NCBI RefSeq assembly: GCF_000467855.2
Contig: NZ_KI259222.1
Coordinates: 7,110 to 71,109, forward strand
Source of the DNA: Porphyromonas sp. oral taxon 278 str. W7784
Lineage (GTDB): Bacteria > Bacteroidota > Bacteroidia > Bacteroidales > Porphyromonadaceae
DNA length: 64,000 nt
Reading direction: 5' to 3'
Part shown: piece after piece, positions 1 through 8,060 of the stretch
Position numbering within the stretch: the first letter of the stretch is position 1
How the letters are laid out: the number at the start of each line of letters is the position of its first letter
Made by a program: the position numbers and the translations under genes
The notes under the pieces: model-generated
The model's database searches: none
Told to the model about the DNA's origin: nothing
Seen by the model: only the letters and a program-made list of their open reading frames with translations

Positions 1-705
1 ACAGTCAAGGGTGGAGGTCATGGTGACTACCGCCTCATCACCTTAGCTCCCAACTCCGTCCAAGAGATGGCGGACTTCGTACCTCTAGGATTCGAGCTCG
101 CCTTCAAGTATCGCAACCCTGCGATCATCCTAGCAGACGGGATCATCGGACAGATGATGGAGAAGGTCCGTCTCCCAGAGTTCACCCCTCGCCGTACTGA
201 GGATGAGATCCGAGAGCAGTGTCCCTGGGCCACACTTGGACGTAAGGGCAAGCGTGCTCCCAATATCGTCACCTCCCTCGAACTCGAATCCTCGGTCATG
301 GAGCACAACAATGAGCGCTTCCAGGCCAAGTACAAGCTCATCGAGGAGCATGAAGTCCGTGTAGAGCTGACCCAGACCGAAGATGCTGACTACGTGCTGG
401 TAGCCTTCGGATCTTCGTCTCGTATCTGTCAGAAGGCAGTAGAGCTCGCCCGTGAAGAAGGCCTACGTGTCGGCCTCCTTCGTCCGATCACGCTCTGGCC
501 TTTCCCTAAGAAGGAGATCGATGCCCTGTGTAGCCACGTCAAGGGATTTCTAGTCCCCGAGCTCAATGCAGGACAGATGGTCGAGGATGTACGCCTCATC
601 GTCAACGGTCGAGTGCCCGTAGAGCACTACGGTCGTATGGGTGGGATGCTCTTCTCTCCGAACGAAATCCTCGACAATCTCAAGAAGCTCCTCATCAATA
701 AGTAA
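1..705 (+). CDS. vorB: 2-oxoacid:ferredoxin oxidoreductase, alpha subunit (VorB-like), 5' partial
   Basis: The C-terminal 234 residues of the alpha subunit of a 2-oxoacid (probably branched-chain, 2-oxoisovalerate) ferredoxin oxidoreductase. This cytoplasmic complex oxidises a 2-oxoacid to an acyl-CoA and passes electrons to ferredoxin. The reading frame is open from base 1 (TVKGGGHGDYRLITLAPNS...), so the first 120 or so residues lie outside the window. The pyrophosphate-domain part (GGGHGDYR...PNSVQEM) and the C-terminal half (VAFGSSSRICQKAVELAR, GLLRPITLWPFP, PELNAGQM) are typical of VorB/KorA. It is followed after 1 base by a small membrane-protein gene, then by the beta and gamma subunits, which supports the assignment. 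The substrate (Vor versus Kor) cannot be told from sequence alone. Confidence 0.88.
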   Translation, partial: TVKGGGHGDYRLITLAPNSVQEMADFVPLGFELAFKYRNPAIILADGIIGQMMEKVRLPEFTPRRTEDEIREQCPWATLGRKGKRAPNIVTSLELESSVMEHNNERFQAKYKLIEEHEVRVELTQTEDADYVLVAFGSSSRICQKAVELAREEGLRVGLLRPITLWPFPKKEIDALCSHVKGFLVPELNAGQMVEDVRLIVNGRVPVEHYGRMGGMLFSPNEILDNLKKLLINK

Positions 706-706
706 T

Positions 707-916
707 ATGGATCAGAATGCTCATCGTCGCCCCAAGGCCGACCGCATAGACTTCGCCCTACAGCTATGGTTCTTCGTCCTGGCGATTGCCTCGATCGTGA
801 CCTTCTTCCTCTGTCGGTCTACCTACCCACTACTCTTCCAGAGCTTAGGGATAGCGGCGATAGTCATTCGTATCGCCTACTACATCAAGCAGATGCTCTT
901 CACTAAGAAGAGCTAA
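707..916 (+). CDS. Small two-helix membrane protein in the vor operon
   Basis: A 69-residue protein starting at the ATG one base after the vorB stop. The longer in-frame extension back to 641 lies inside vorB and was rejected. The first 15 residues are polar and basic (MDQNAHRRPKADR), followed by two hydrophobic segments (about 18-36 and 43-60) and a basic tail (LFTKKS). This suggests a small inner-membrane hairpin protein with both ends in the cytoplasm. I do not recognise a named family. Its place between the alpha and beta subunit genes implies co-expression with the oxidoreductase; a membrane-tethering or assembly role is only a guess. Confidence 0.7.
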   Translation: MDQNAHRRPKADRIDFALQLWFFVLAIASIVTFFLCRSTYPLLFQSLGIAAIVIRIAYYIKQMLFTKKS

Positions 917-938
917 CCCTTCCAAGCGCTCTACTATA

Positions 939-1714
939 ATGGACGAACAGATCAATATCCAAGATAAGATCACGCCTGAGAACTTGGTATATACCAAGCC
1001 TCAGCTGATGAATGACGTGCAGATGCACTACTGCCCAGGCTGTAGCCACGGAGTCGTACACAAGCTCATCTCAGAGGTCATCGAAGAGATGGGGCTCGAA
1101 GAGTCGACCATCGGTGTAGCACCGGTGGGCTGTGCAGTCTTCGCCTACAAGTTCATCGACATCGACTGGCAGGAAGCCGCTCACGGGCGTGCCCCCGCCC
1201 TAGCTACAGCCATCAAGCGTCTCAATCCCGACAAGATGGTCTTCACCTCTATCAGGGTGACGGTGACCTGGCCGCTATCGGTACGGCAGAGACTATCCAT
1301 GCCTGCAACCGTGGCGAGAATATAGTCATCGTCTTCATCAACAACGGGATCTACGGCATGACCGGCGGACAGATGGCACCGACTACGCTCCTCGGCATGA
1401 AGACTGCGACCTCTCCTCAGGGACGTAACAGCGAACTCAACGGCTACCCCCTGAAGATCTCTAACCTCCTAGCACTACTCGACGGCACGTGCTACGTCAC
1501 CCGACAGGCGGTACATACCATGGCCTCCGTGACGAAAGCAAAGAAGGCACTCCGCAAAGCCTTCCAGAACTCCCTCGATCGCAAGGGAACTTCCGTCGTC
1601 GAGATCGTCTCCACCTGCAACACAGGCTGGAAGATGAGCCCCGATGCCGCAAATAAGTGGATGGCTGAGCATATGTTCGCAGAGTATCCACTGGGTGACC
1701 TCAAGAATATCTAA
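939..1714 (+). pseudogene. vorA: 2-oxoacid:ferredoxin oxidoreductase, beta subunit (VorA-like), frameshifted
   Basis: The thiamine-pyrophosphate-binding beta subunit, about 257 residues if repaired. The first part reads in the frame of 939 (MDEQINIQDKITPENLVY..., with the family motif CPGCSHG near residues 32-38) up to VFTS. The rest reads in the frame shifted by +2 from about 1251: YQGDGDLAAIGTAETIH... INNGIYGMTGGQ. The GDGD...NN motif binds TPP-Mg and falls just after the break. At 1247-1250 the sequence is CTCT where one CT gives a perfect family reading (VFTYQGDGD), so a CT dinucleotide duplication explains the break. As written, translation stops at 1325 after 128 residues. Both halves are otherwise intact, so this is either a very recent mutation or a sequencing or assembly error. 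Confidence 0.85.
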
Positions 1715-1734
1715 TCCTTCATACACGACTAGAG

Positions 1735-2289
1735 ATGACTTACGAACTAGTAATCGCAGGCTTCGGAGGGCAAGGTGTACTCTCCATGGGTAAGATCTTA
1801 GCCTACTCGGGGCTCATGGAGGATAAAGAAGTCAGCTGGATGCCTTCGTACGGACCTGAGCAACGTGGTGGTACCTCCAATGTCACCGTGATCATCAGCG
1901 ACACCGCTGTCAGCTCACCCCTCGTGCAGAACTATGATGTCGTGATCGCTCTCAACCAGCCTTCGCTCGACAAGTTCTGCCCACGAGTCAAGCCCGGTGG
2001 TATTCTCCTCTTCGACACCAATGGTATCCACAGCATCCCCCGCCGAGATGATATCGAGTACTACGAGATACCAGCGATGGACGAAGCTATGGCGATGGGT
2101 AATGCTAAGGTCTTCAACATGCTCATCCTCGGAGCACTCCTCAAGCTCCGTCCTATGATCTCCGTCGACAGTATCCGTCGTGGACTAGAGAAGTCCCTGC
2201 CACCTCGCCACCATGGCATGATACCAATGAATATCGAGGCCGTAGAGCGTGGTGGAGCTATCGTCCGCCCACACGTCTTCAAGGACTAA
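1735..2289 (+). CDS. vorC: 2-oxoacid:ferredoxin oxidoreductase, gamma subunit (VorC-like)
   Basis: A 184-residue gamma subunit of the 2-oxoacid:ferredoxin oxidoreductase complex. It begins MTYELVIAGFGGQGVLSMGK, the glycine-rich motif of the PFOR gamma domain, followed by SYGPEQRGGTSN, the other hallmark of the family. Length and both motifs are normal. It lies 20 bases after the vorA stop and ends the operon, with a strong terminator 68 bases downstream. It works with the alpha and beta subunits encoded just upstream. Confidence 0.92.
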   Translation: MTYELVIAGFGGQGVLSMGKILAYSGLMEDKEVSWMPSYGPEQRGGTSNVTVIISDTAVSSPLVQNYDVVIALNQPSLDKFCPRVKPGGILLFDTNGIHSIPRRDDIEYYEIPAMDEAMAMGNAKVFNMLILGALLKLRPMISVDSIRRGLEKSLPPRHHGMIPMNIEAVERGGAIVRPHVFKD

Positions 2290-2606
2290 TCCCCTACCCC
2301 TCCATGGTATAGACTTCGCTCCCTACCACGAAGACTCCCCACCAATAAATCAGAAGCTCCCCCCTCATCACTCTTGGATGAGGGGGGAGTTTATTTAGTA
2401 GAGGCTGGAGCTTATATTAGTATCTCTGCGGAAGGGCTTGATCACTCGTCTCCGATCACAAAGGTCTAAAAGGAAAGGGAGCTAGCCACGAGCCCATACT
2501 CTAGGGGAAGATAGGGCTGGCTACAAGGCTAGAGGTAGCAACTAGAAAGGAGAGCTATAGTGACAGAAAAGGAAAGAGGTCGCTCACTAAAAGAAGATAC
2601 GGCTCG
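2290..2606. other. Intergenic spacer between convergent genes
   Basis: A 317-base spacer between vorC (+) and the following minus-strand gene. Apart from the terminator at 2357-2396 I see no gene, tandem repeat or RNA. The stretch 2400-2606 is purine-rich on the plus strand and has no convincing ORF. Confidence 0.6.
2357..2396 (+). terminator. Rho-independent terminator of the vor operon
   Basis: A perfect 13-bp stem (arms 2357-2369 and 2377-2389, with a run of six C/G) and a 7-base loop, followed on the plus strand by TTTATTTA. It lies 68 bases after vorC. Confidence 0.9.
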
Positions 2607-4061
2607 TTAGCGTCGCTCACTCCAGGTCGAGGCAAGGCAGAGGATAGGTAGACTTACCCGAAAAGCTGCATGGGCTCGGGCGTTCGTCCAGTCATAGCCT
2701 GCAAAGAGACCGAAGCGTGCTAGCTCTCCCCAACCAAGGGAGTAGCCGAGTTCGCTGAAGGCACGACCGTCCTTCGTCAGAAGATTGCGGGCGTGGAGCG
2801 CTTCATCCATACGGAAGAATTCCCCAATACCTTTGGTGCGGGAGAGGAGAAGATTATTGGAATTGAAGTGTACCTCCTGTGTCGTCCAGCCCTCTCCACC
2901 AGTGAAGAAAGGCGATAGAGTTACCCAGCCATCCCGGAGTGGCGTCCTCCCCAAGAGAGAGAGACTAGAGAAGAACTTCTCATCGCTCGATGCGACTCGC
3001 TGACGACTAAGGAAAGCCCCCGCCAGGAGCTTGACATCAAGCTTATTGTCTCGGTCAAAGAGGATCGTCCCTCGCACAAAGGCCTCCAGCTGCTGATAGC
3101 GACTATAGGGGATACCTTCTGCTGAAGAACGGGGATCAATGGCCTGCTTATAGCTAAGTCCCAGCTCCCGACGGAAGCCAATAGGAATAGGGATACCAGA
3201 CTCCGTGGCATTGAGGAAGGAGGGAGCCCAAAGGATTTGCCCTGAGGCAATGAGCGCTCGGTGATGCTCCAGTGGAAGACCAGCCTGTGGCTTACGATTC
3301 TCGTAGAGAAGGGAAGTGGAGAGGTCAAGACCTTCTCCCAGGCTAATCCGATTGCGTAGATGAGCAAAGTCCTTGACGTAGTCCCTGAGGGGACTATTAG
3401 CTCCCGGTAGTGAGGCGAAGTAACCTCGGTAGATCTCTTCGGGAGTTAGGTGAAACGACTCTCGGGAAGTACGGCCAACCGAGAGGTTAAATAGCCCATT
3501 GAGCTGGGGGGCATAGTAGAGGATGAGGTGATTCTCCGTGTACCAATGCTGGCTCTTGAGAGCGTAGTTGTTCGACGAGCGCAAGCGTATGTTGCGCCCC
3601 ACACCGAGATGACGGACGAGCAGTAGCTCATAGCCGAGCCACTGGCCATCGATGGCGTTCGACTCGGGTAGCATGTAGATCAGACCGTCGACGCCTATTT
3701 CCCACTTCCCGAGTTCGAAGTTCTTCCCCACCGCTAGATCGATGAGGGTGGAGAGTGTGCCACCCGATGAGCTCCCCGAGGACGAGCGGTTACGTGCCCG
3801 ACCTGCTGCTACGGCATGGAGGAAGTCATAGCCTCTATTATTGTTGTAGGGCTCAGGGGGCTCATAGCGAAAGAGTCGATCGATCCCGGGTATCCCGTAC
3901 TTAGGTAGTGCTTCATTAGCTCGTACCAGCTCCTTGCGCAGCTGATCCAGAGAGTCTCGACGGGCTTCGTCCCTAGGCGTCAGGACTTGAGCCCCTAGGG
4001 ATGAATCGACGAGGAGAGCTAAGATGAGGGAAGTGAAGAGCAGTGGCAGACGAAGCCGCAT
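2607..4061 (-). CDS. Secreted, probable outer-membrane barrel protein (DUF5686-like C-terminus)
   Basis: A 484-residue protein with a Sec signal peptide (MRLRLPLLFTSLILALLVDSSLGA|Q). A short polar region with a serine/glycine run (about 92-104, RNRSSSGSSSGG) is followed by about 360 residues of alternating aromatic and polar stretches typical of beta-barrel strands. The C-terminal part (GIGEFFRMDEALHARNL..., GRAFSELGYSLGW, LARFGLFAGYDW) resembles the end of DUF5686-type Bacteroidetes outer-membrane proteins. Those are usually longer and start with a carboxypeptidase-regulatory-like domain, which is absent here, so the match is tentative. It ends an operon-like run of minus-strand genes; the CBM9-like gene lies 16 bases upstream. 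Confidence 0.65.
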   Translation of the reverse strand: MRLRLPLLFTSLILALLVDSSLGAQVLTPRDEARRDSLDQLRKELVRANEALPKYGIPGIDRLFRYEPPEPYNNNRGYDFLHAVAAGRARNRSSSGSSSGGTLSTLIDLAVGKNFELGKWEIGVDGLIYMLPESNAIDGQWLGYELLLVRHLGVGRNIRLRSSNNYALKSQHWYTENHLILYYAPQLNGLFNLSVGRTSRESFHLTPEEIYRGYFASLPGANSPLRDYVKDFAHLRNRISLGEGLDLSTSLLYENRKPQAGLPLEHHRALIASGQILWAPSFLNATESGIPIPIGFRRELGLSYKQAIDPRSSAEGIPYSRYQQLEAFVRGTILFDRDNKLDVKLLAGAFLSRQRVASSDEKFFSSLSLLGRTPLRDGWVTLSPFFTGGEGWTTQEVHFNSNNLLLSRTKGIGEFFRMDEALHARNLLTKDGRAFSELGYSLGWGELARFGLFAGYDWTNARAHAAFRVSLPILCLASTWSERR

Positions 4062-4077
4062 AGCTGATGATGGGGGG

Positions 4078-4725
4078 CTAAGGGAGCAGGATCAGTTCGC
4101 CGAAGAACTGTGGACGATGGAAGGCGGGCTTCTCTTCCTCGATCGGCGCCCAACTTAGGAAGTGAGGGTGCGCCGTCTTGTCCCCACACTTGTAGAGGTT
4201 AGCCCATAGCTTCTCGGGCAGCGTCCCTTCAGGATAGCCCATCGTGATCCATGGCAGGGCGGCGGTGAGCTCCCAGCTGTAGTGTCCTGTCTGCTCAAGA
4301 CCCTGCTCTCCGAGGTGAGTCGCCCAGCGCTCGATGCTAGCAAATTCCTCCGCAGTGAGGAGCGTACTCTCCGAGGGCGACTGATGGTGGGCAGCATAGC
4401 AGACACCCGCAGCATTGAATTCAAAGTTGATGTACGACTCCCCTATGCCACGCTGCATGAAGAGCTCTACACAGCTATCCTCATGGACATAGTTACCATC
4501 CCCAGGAGACAGCGTGCGGAGGTCCTCCCCATCCACCACGTAGGTGACATAGAGGGCGTCATCGTCATAGCCTAGATAGGCAGCGACGAGGGGGCGATGT
4601 GGGAAATCCTTACGCCAGTTAAGCGTATCGATGTAGAGGGGCTGACCTTGCTCTCTCAGCACAGAGGTAAAGCTGGAGAGGGGCTGACCATGACGCACAA
4701 TGCGGGGGATATATGCTTGCTTCAT
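4078..4725 (-). CDS. Carbohydrate-binding family 9-like protein
   Basis: A 215-residue protein without a clear signal peptide. The pattern LVAAYLGYDDDALYVTYVVDGEDLRT...VHEDSCVELFMQ...YINFEFNAAGVCYAAHH...YSWELTAALPW matches CBM9-like (DOMON-fold) domains of Bacteroidetes, where D-x-S-C-V-E and N-F-E-F-N are the most conserved parts. The domain fills nearly the whole protein. The family binds glycans or glycosidic ends, but many such stand-alone Bacteroidetes proteins have no known ligand. It lies 16 bases upstream of the barrel protein gene and 39 bases downstream of the LysE gene, in one direction. Confidence 0.75.
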   Translation of the reverse strand: MKQAYIPRIVRHGQPLSSFTSVLREQGQPLYIDTLNWRKDFPHRPLVAAYLGYDDDALYVTYVVDGEDLRTLSPGDGNYVHEDSCVELFMQRGIGESYINFEFNAAGVCYAAHHQSPSESTLLTAEEFASIERWATHLGEQGLEQTGHYSWELTAALPWITMGYPEGTLPEKLWANLYKCGDKTAHPHFLSWAPIEEEKPAFHRPQFFGELILLP

Positions 4726-4764
4726 GAGCTAAGTCTAATGTAAAAGGGTGAGCAAAAGATGGAT

Positions 4765-5421
4765 CTACTCGAAGATCGAAGAGTAGATACCGACGAGGGC
4801 GATGATGATGAGCACCAGTGCCACGGATCTATTGATCCACTCTAGGCTCTTCATCCCGAAGCGTGCCGAGAGCTTCTTGACGATGTAGGTCAAGACCGTC
4901 CACCAGAGCATACAGCCAATACCGATCCCTGCCATAGCGACGAAGAACTCGACGAACTGGAGCTTCACAGCCCGCACGAACTCCAGCCGTGCATAGAGGG
5001 GGAGGAAGAGCAGGATGATGAAGGGATTGGAGAGAGTCAGAGCGAAGGCTCCCGATACCTTCTTCACGCTGTAGGCCGACTTGAGCCGGTGAGCAGGTGC
5101 AGGTTCGTCATCTTCTGCCGGAGAGACATGGCGCGTCAGGAGGATGACGCAGAAACCAAGGATGAAGATACTACCACCAAGACGCAGGGAGCTACTGTAC
5201 TGATCCAGGAGATTCAGTACGATCCCGACGCCCCAGTAGGCGATGAGCCCGTAGACCAGATCACTAAGCGTTGCCCCGAGCCCTACGAGCATGCCATCAC
5301 GGCGTCTACCTCGTGTCGTCTCTCTCAGACAGAGTAGACCTGTAGGGCCCATAGGAGCCGATACCAAGATCCCGATAAGTATTCCCTTGGCTAGGGTAAA
5401 GAATAGCTCTAGGAGTAACAT
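4765..5421 (-). CDS. LysE/RhtB-family amino-acid exporter
   Basis: An inner-membrane exporter of the LysE family, about 218 residues. The start chosen is the ATG at 5421 (MLLLELFFTLAKGILIGILVSAPMGPTGLL). A longer in-frame start at 5463 exists, but the extra 14 residues (GLYVAKNDYLCLP) are not membrane-like and cover a TATCTTTG promoter box at 5429-5436. The N-terminal G-x-L-V-S-A-P-M-G-P-T-G motif is the family signature, and about six hydrophobic segments follow (around 10-30, 40-60, 70-88, 115-135, 145-170 and 190-215). LysE proteins export amino acids such as lysine, arginine or threonine; the substrate here is unknown. Confidence 0.85.
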   Translation of the reverse strand: MLLLELFFTLAKGILIGILVSAPMGPTGLLCLRETTRGRRRDGMLVGLGATLSDLVYGLIAYWGVGIVLNLLDQYSSSLRLGGSIFILGFCVILLTRHVSPAEDDEPAPAHRLKSAYSVKKVSGAFALTLSNPFIILLFLPLYARLEFVRAVKLQFVEFFVAMAGIGIGCMLWWTVLTYIVKKLSARFGMKSLEWINRSVALVLIIIALVGIYSSIFE

Positions 5422-5428
5422 AGGTAGG

Positions 5429-5436
5429 CAAAGATA
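5429..5436 (-). promoter_or_regulatory. -7 promoter box (TATCTTTG) for the LysE-family gene
   Basis: The minus strand reads TATCTTTG, matching the Bacteroidetes -7 consensus TAnnTTTG, 7 bases before the ATG at 5421. I see no good TTG -33 box at the usual spacing. It supports the shorter start, although the resulting leader would be nearly absent. Confidence 0.45.
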
Positions 5437-5487
5437 GTCATTCTTAGCAACGTATAGGCCCACGGGGGAAGTACCCTCCCCTCTGGG

Positions 5488-6180
5488 CTATGACGTCTGA
5501 TACTCAGAGGAGTCAGGCTTGAAGTGGAGAAGCAGTTCCCCTAGATCGGTATCGCTCTTAGCCATCGGGAGCGTGGAGAGCGCCTGACAGATGTACTTCA
5601 GGAGGAAGTCTAGGGTGGCCTGCTGGCGCTCCTCTAACGGAGCGGAGATCAGCTGGGCAGCGGTATGTAGCTGAGGGAAGACCTTCATCAGTTCGGCTCT
5701 CCCTCGGGGGGTGATGGAGACAAGTACGCTCCGGCGGTCTCGCTCATCAGGGCGCTCCTCGGCGAAGCCCTTAGCCACAAGCCGACGGATGATCTCGGCA
5801 CCGGAGGTCTTCTCCATAGCGTTGAGGCTGTTGAGTTCGGTCTTGGAGTGGGGCACCCCATTGAAGAGGCTCGCCAGATAGGAGTATTCCTCCTCGCTCT
5901 GGAGATGCTCCGAGGCGAAGAGTGCCCGCTTGATGTAGCCCTTAGAGTAGCGATGGAGGAGGCTAAGGTGGCGGGCGATGGATACCTCTCTCGGAGTACG
6001 TGCGTGAGGTGGTGGGGTAGAAGCTTCTGCAGAGGAGGCTCTCAGGGCATGCTCCCCCTCTTGGATGCTCTGGACGAAGACGAGGAAGCTTCTTAGAGTA
6101 AGCTCTTCCTCCTCAGGGAAGGACTGCTCGAAGAGATCAATGTAATCAAGGAGTTCGGTCAGGAGACGTTTGCTTTTCAT
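5488..6180 (-). CDS. MarR-family transcriptional regulator
   Basis: A 230-residue regulator. The N-terminal 60 residues include a proline/alanine-rich linker (SSAEASTPPPHARTP). A MarR winged-helix domain spans about 65-200: HSKTELNSLNAMEKTSGAEIIRRLVAKGFAEERPDERDRRSVLVSITPRGRAEL has the recognition helix and the D-x-R-D-R-R wing typical of the family. MarR proteins bind palindromic operators and respond to small ligands. The gene overlaps the upstream lipoprotein gene by 35 bases and precedes the LysE exporter gene, so it could control that exporter (inference). Confidence 0.85.
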   Translation of the reverse strand: MKSKRLLTELLDYIDLFEQSFPEEEELTLRSFLVFVQSIQEGEHALRASSAEASTPPPHARTPREVSIARHLSLLHRYSKGYIKRALFASEHLQSEEEYSYLASLFNGVPHSKTELNSLNAMEKTSGAEIIRRLVAKGFAEERPDERDRRSVLVSITPRGRAELMKVFPQLHTAAQLISAPLEERQQATLDFLLKYICQALSTLPMAKSDTDLGELLLHFKPDSSEYQTS

Positions 6181-7072
6181 AGATGTCTAGATAAGAGGCC
6201 ACCCTAGGGATCGTGGTATTCCTAAGGAGGACGGTTTTCTTCTGATCAAGTAAATAGAGTACACTGCCTCGGGAGAGGTCATAGCGACGCTGGGTAGCGA
6301 TGAGCCCCGCAGAGTCAGGTGCCAAGATAGCCCCCGTGAAGAGACTACGCTGGAGGGAGTCGGGCCTTGCTTGGCCAGTATAGATCATGAGTGGCTGTAG
6401 GGTACGCTTCTGGATAAGGGCTTGAAGCGACTTGCTAGCCTTGAGTTCGGATACCCACAGACGCTCCTTGCGATCCGAATCCACCTGTAGAAGCAGGAGG
6501 GTATAGGGTGCCTTGACTTCGGAGAGCTTCATGAGGCTCGTATCGCTGGCATAGAAGCGGAAGTCTTGAGCCGTAGAGCCTACCCGATTGTGCTGGAGTC
6601 GTGCGAGGGAGAGCAGAGCCTCTACCCGTCGGGCGGAGTCAACCTTCATCGACCTACGCTCCCAGTCAAGGATGAAGCTATAGAGGCGCTCATCATAGAG
6701 CGGGCTCTCGGGTCGGAAGAGCTGATCTCGGTAGGTAGAGAGAGCCAGTGGCAAGCCTTCGTCACCGAAGGCCTCTAGAGAGCGAAGGAGACTACGGCGC
6801 ACCTGCGTGGTAGGGGCTCCTTGGATCAAGCCACAGAAGTCCTTGACCTTATGAACAAGGAGGCTATCGGAGGTCGTGGGCTGGGCCTCCTCCCGATCCC
6901 AATAGTGATCGATGAGGTAGCTCTGTCGCTCCTGGGGAGAGGTAAGATGATCGGGGATGACGACCTCCCCGAGGGATGTCGTCCGCACCCGTGGCCGGCA
7001 GGAGACGCTAGCCACGAGGAGGAGTAGGAAGAGGCTAAGGAGCTGTATGGTACGACCCGACGCCCTAGTCAT
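6146..7072 (-). CDS. DUF5106-type lipoprotein
   Basis: A 308-residue lipoprotein: signal segment ending in LLLLVASVSC with the lipobox Cys at residue 25. The region VIPDHLTSPQERQSYLIDHYWD is the signature of the DUF5106 family of Bacteroidales, in which an N-terminal helical domain precedes a thioredoxin-like part. The C-terminal half (YTLLLLQVDSDRKERLWVSEL..., MIYTGQ, RGSVLYLLDQKKTVLLRN) is compatible with a degenerate thioredoxin-like fold, but no CxxC pair is present. It overlaps the downstream MarR gene (35 bases) and the upstream glycosyltransferase gene (8 bases), so the three are translated from one message. Function unknown. Confidence 0.72.
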   Translation of the reverse strand: MTRASGRTIQLLSLFLLLLVASVSCRPRVRTTSLGEVVIPDHLTSPQERQSYLIDHYWDREEAQPTTSDSLLVHKVKDFCGLIQGAPTTQVRRSLLRSLEAFGDEGLPLALSTYRDQLFRPESPLYDERLYSFILDWERRSMKVDSARRVEALLSLARLQHNRVGSTAQDFRFYASDTSLMKLSEVKAPYTLLLLQVDSDRKERLWVSELKASKSLQALIQKRTLQPLMIYTGQARPDSLQRSLFTGAILAPDSAGLIATQRRYDLSRGSVLYLLDQKKTVLLRNTTIPRVASYLDIYEKQTSPDRTP

Positions 7073-8054
7073 AGAAGTTGTCCTTGAAGGCGATGAACTC
7101 TCGTCTACGCACTACGTACTTCCCCCACCAGGCTCTGAGGAAGCCTGAGCCATAGCCCCAGAGCTGGATGAAGCAGGCTACGGGAGCCAGCAGGGCTACA
7201 GGGAGCGAGCGTCCCGCTCTGTGATATGCATCCACCGAGAAGACGACGGCAAGTAGGAGGAGCCCTACACGCCCGATCTGGAGGAAGAGAGCTATCACCG
7301 AGGCGATGGTGAAGAGGGCGGGCAGGAGGTGTACAAGCTTCGTACTCCCAGGGTGCCGTGTCTCGAGATGGATACGAGCTATGCCTGAGTTGTGCACCTG
7401 CTTGAAGAACTTCTTGAAGTCCACCCTACGCTTGTGGTAGACGAAGGCCTTAGAGATGAGCGCTGTGCTATAGCCACGCTCCAGCAGGCGCAGACTAAAG
7501 TCTATATCCTCACCGAAGCGCATCCCTTCGTCAAAGCCTCCGAGCTGAAGGTAGACGGAGCGACGGCACCCGAGGTTGAAGCTACGGGGCTTGAACTTCT
7601 CCATCCCATCGGCACTACCCCCACGGATCCCACCCGTAGTCAGCGGGGAGGTCATCGCATAGTTGATCGCCTTCTGTACAGGAGTGAAGTCATCCGAGGC
7701 GGCATCAGGTCCACCGAAGGCATCTACGGGGTAGCGCTCCAGATACTCATCTACAGCCGTCAGATAGCCCGAGGGAAGTACCACGTCGGAGTCAAGGATG
7801 AGGAGGTATTCCCCCGAGGCCTCACGTGCTCCACGGTTGCGGGCCTTCGACGGACCTCCGTTGGGCACAGCGATGTAGCTGAGGGCGGGGAGCTGAGAGC
7901 GGAAGGCCTCCACTACTGGCTCACTACTGATCTGAGAGCCATCCTCCACGATGATGACTTCATAGTCGAAGATCCCCTGCTGCGTCAGACTCTCTAGGAG
8001 CTCTCTGACCTCATCAGGGCGATTGTAGACAGGGATGATGAAGCTATAGCGCAT
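7065..8054 (-). CDS. Family 2 glycosyltransferase with C-terminal membrane segments
   Basis: A 329-residue GT-A-fold glycosyltransferase. The N-terminus SFIIPVYNRPDEVRELLESL begins the nucleotide-sugar domain, EDGS and LDSDVV (about 91-96, the DxD-type metal site) follow, and GEDIDFSLRLLERG is the ED-type acceptor motif. After about residue 230 there are two or three hydrophobic segments (LVHLLPALFTIASVIALF, VGLLLLAVVFSV, LLAPVACFIQLWGYGSG), which places the enzyme at the inner membrane. It probably transfers a sugar for surface polysaccharide, LPS or glycoprotein assembly; the sugar is unknown. It lies 6 bases after cysS and overlaps the next gene by 8 bases. Confidence 0.85.
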   Translation of the reverse strand: MRYSFIIPVYNRPDEVRELLESLTQQGIFDYEVIIVEDGSQISSEPVVEAFRSQLPALSYIAVPNGGPSKARNRGAREASGEYLLILDSDVVLPSGYLTAVDEYLERYPVDAFGGPDAASDDFTPVQKAINYAMTSPLTTGGIRGGSADGMEKFKPRSFNLGCRRSVYLQLGGFDEGMRFGEDIDFSLRLLERGYSTALISKAFVYHKRRVDFKKFFKQVHNSGIARIHLETRHPGSTKLVHLLPALFTIASVIALFLQIGRVGLLLLAVVFSVDAYHRAGRSLPVALLAPVACFIQLWGYGSGFLRAWWGKYVVRRREFIAFKDNFYD

Positions 8055-8060
8055 AGGGCT

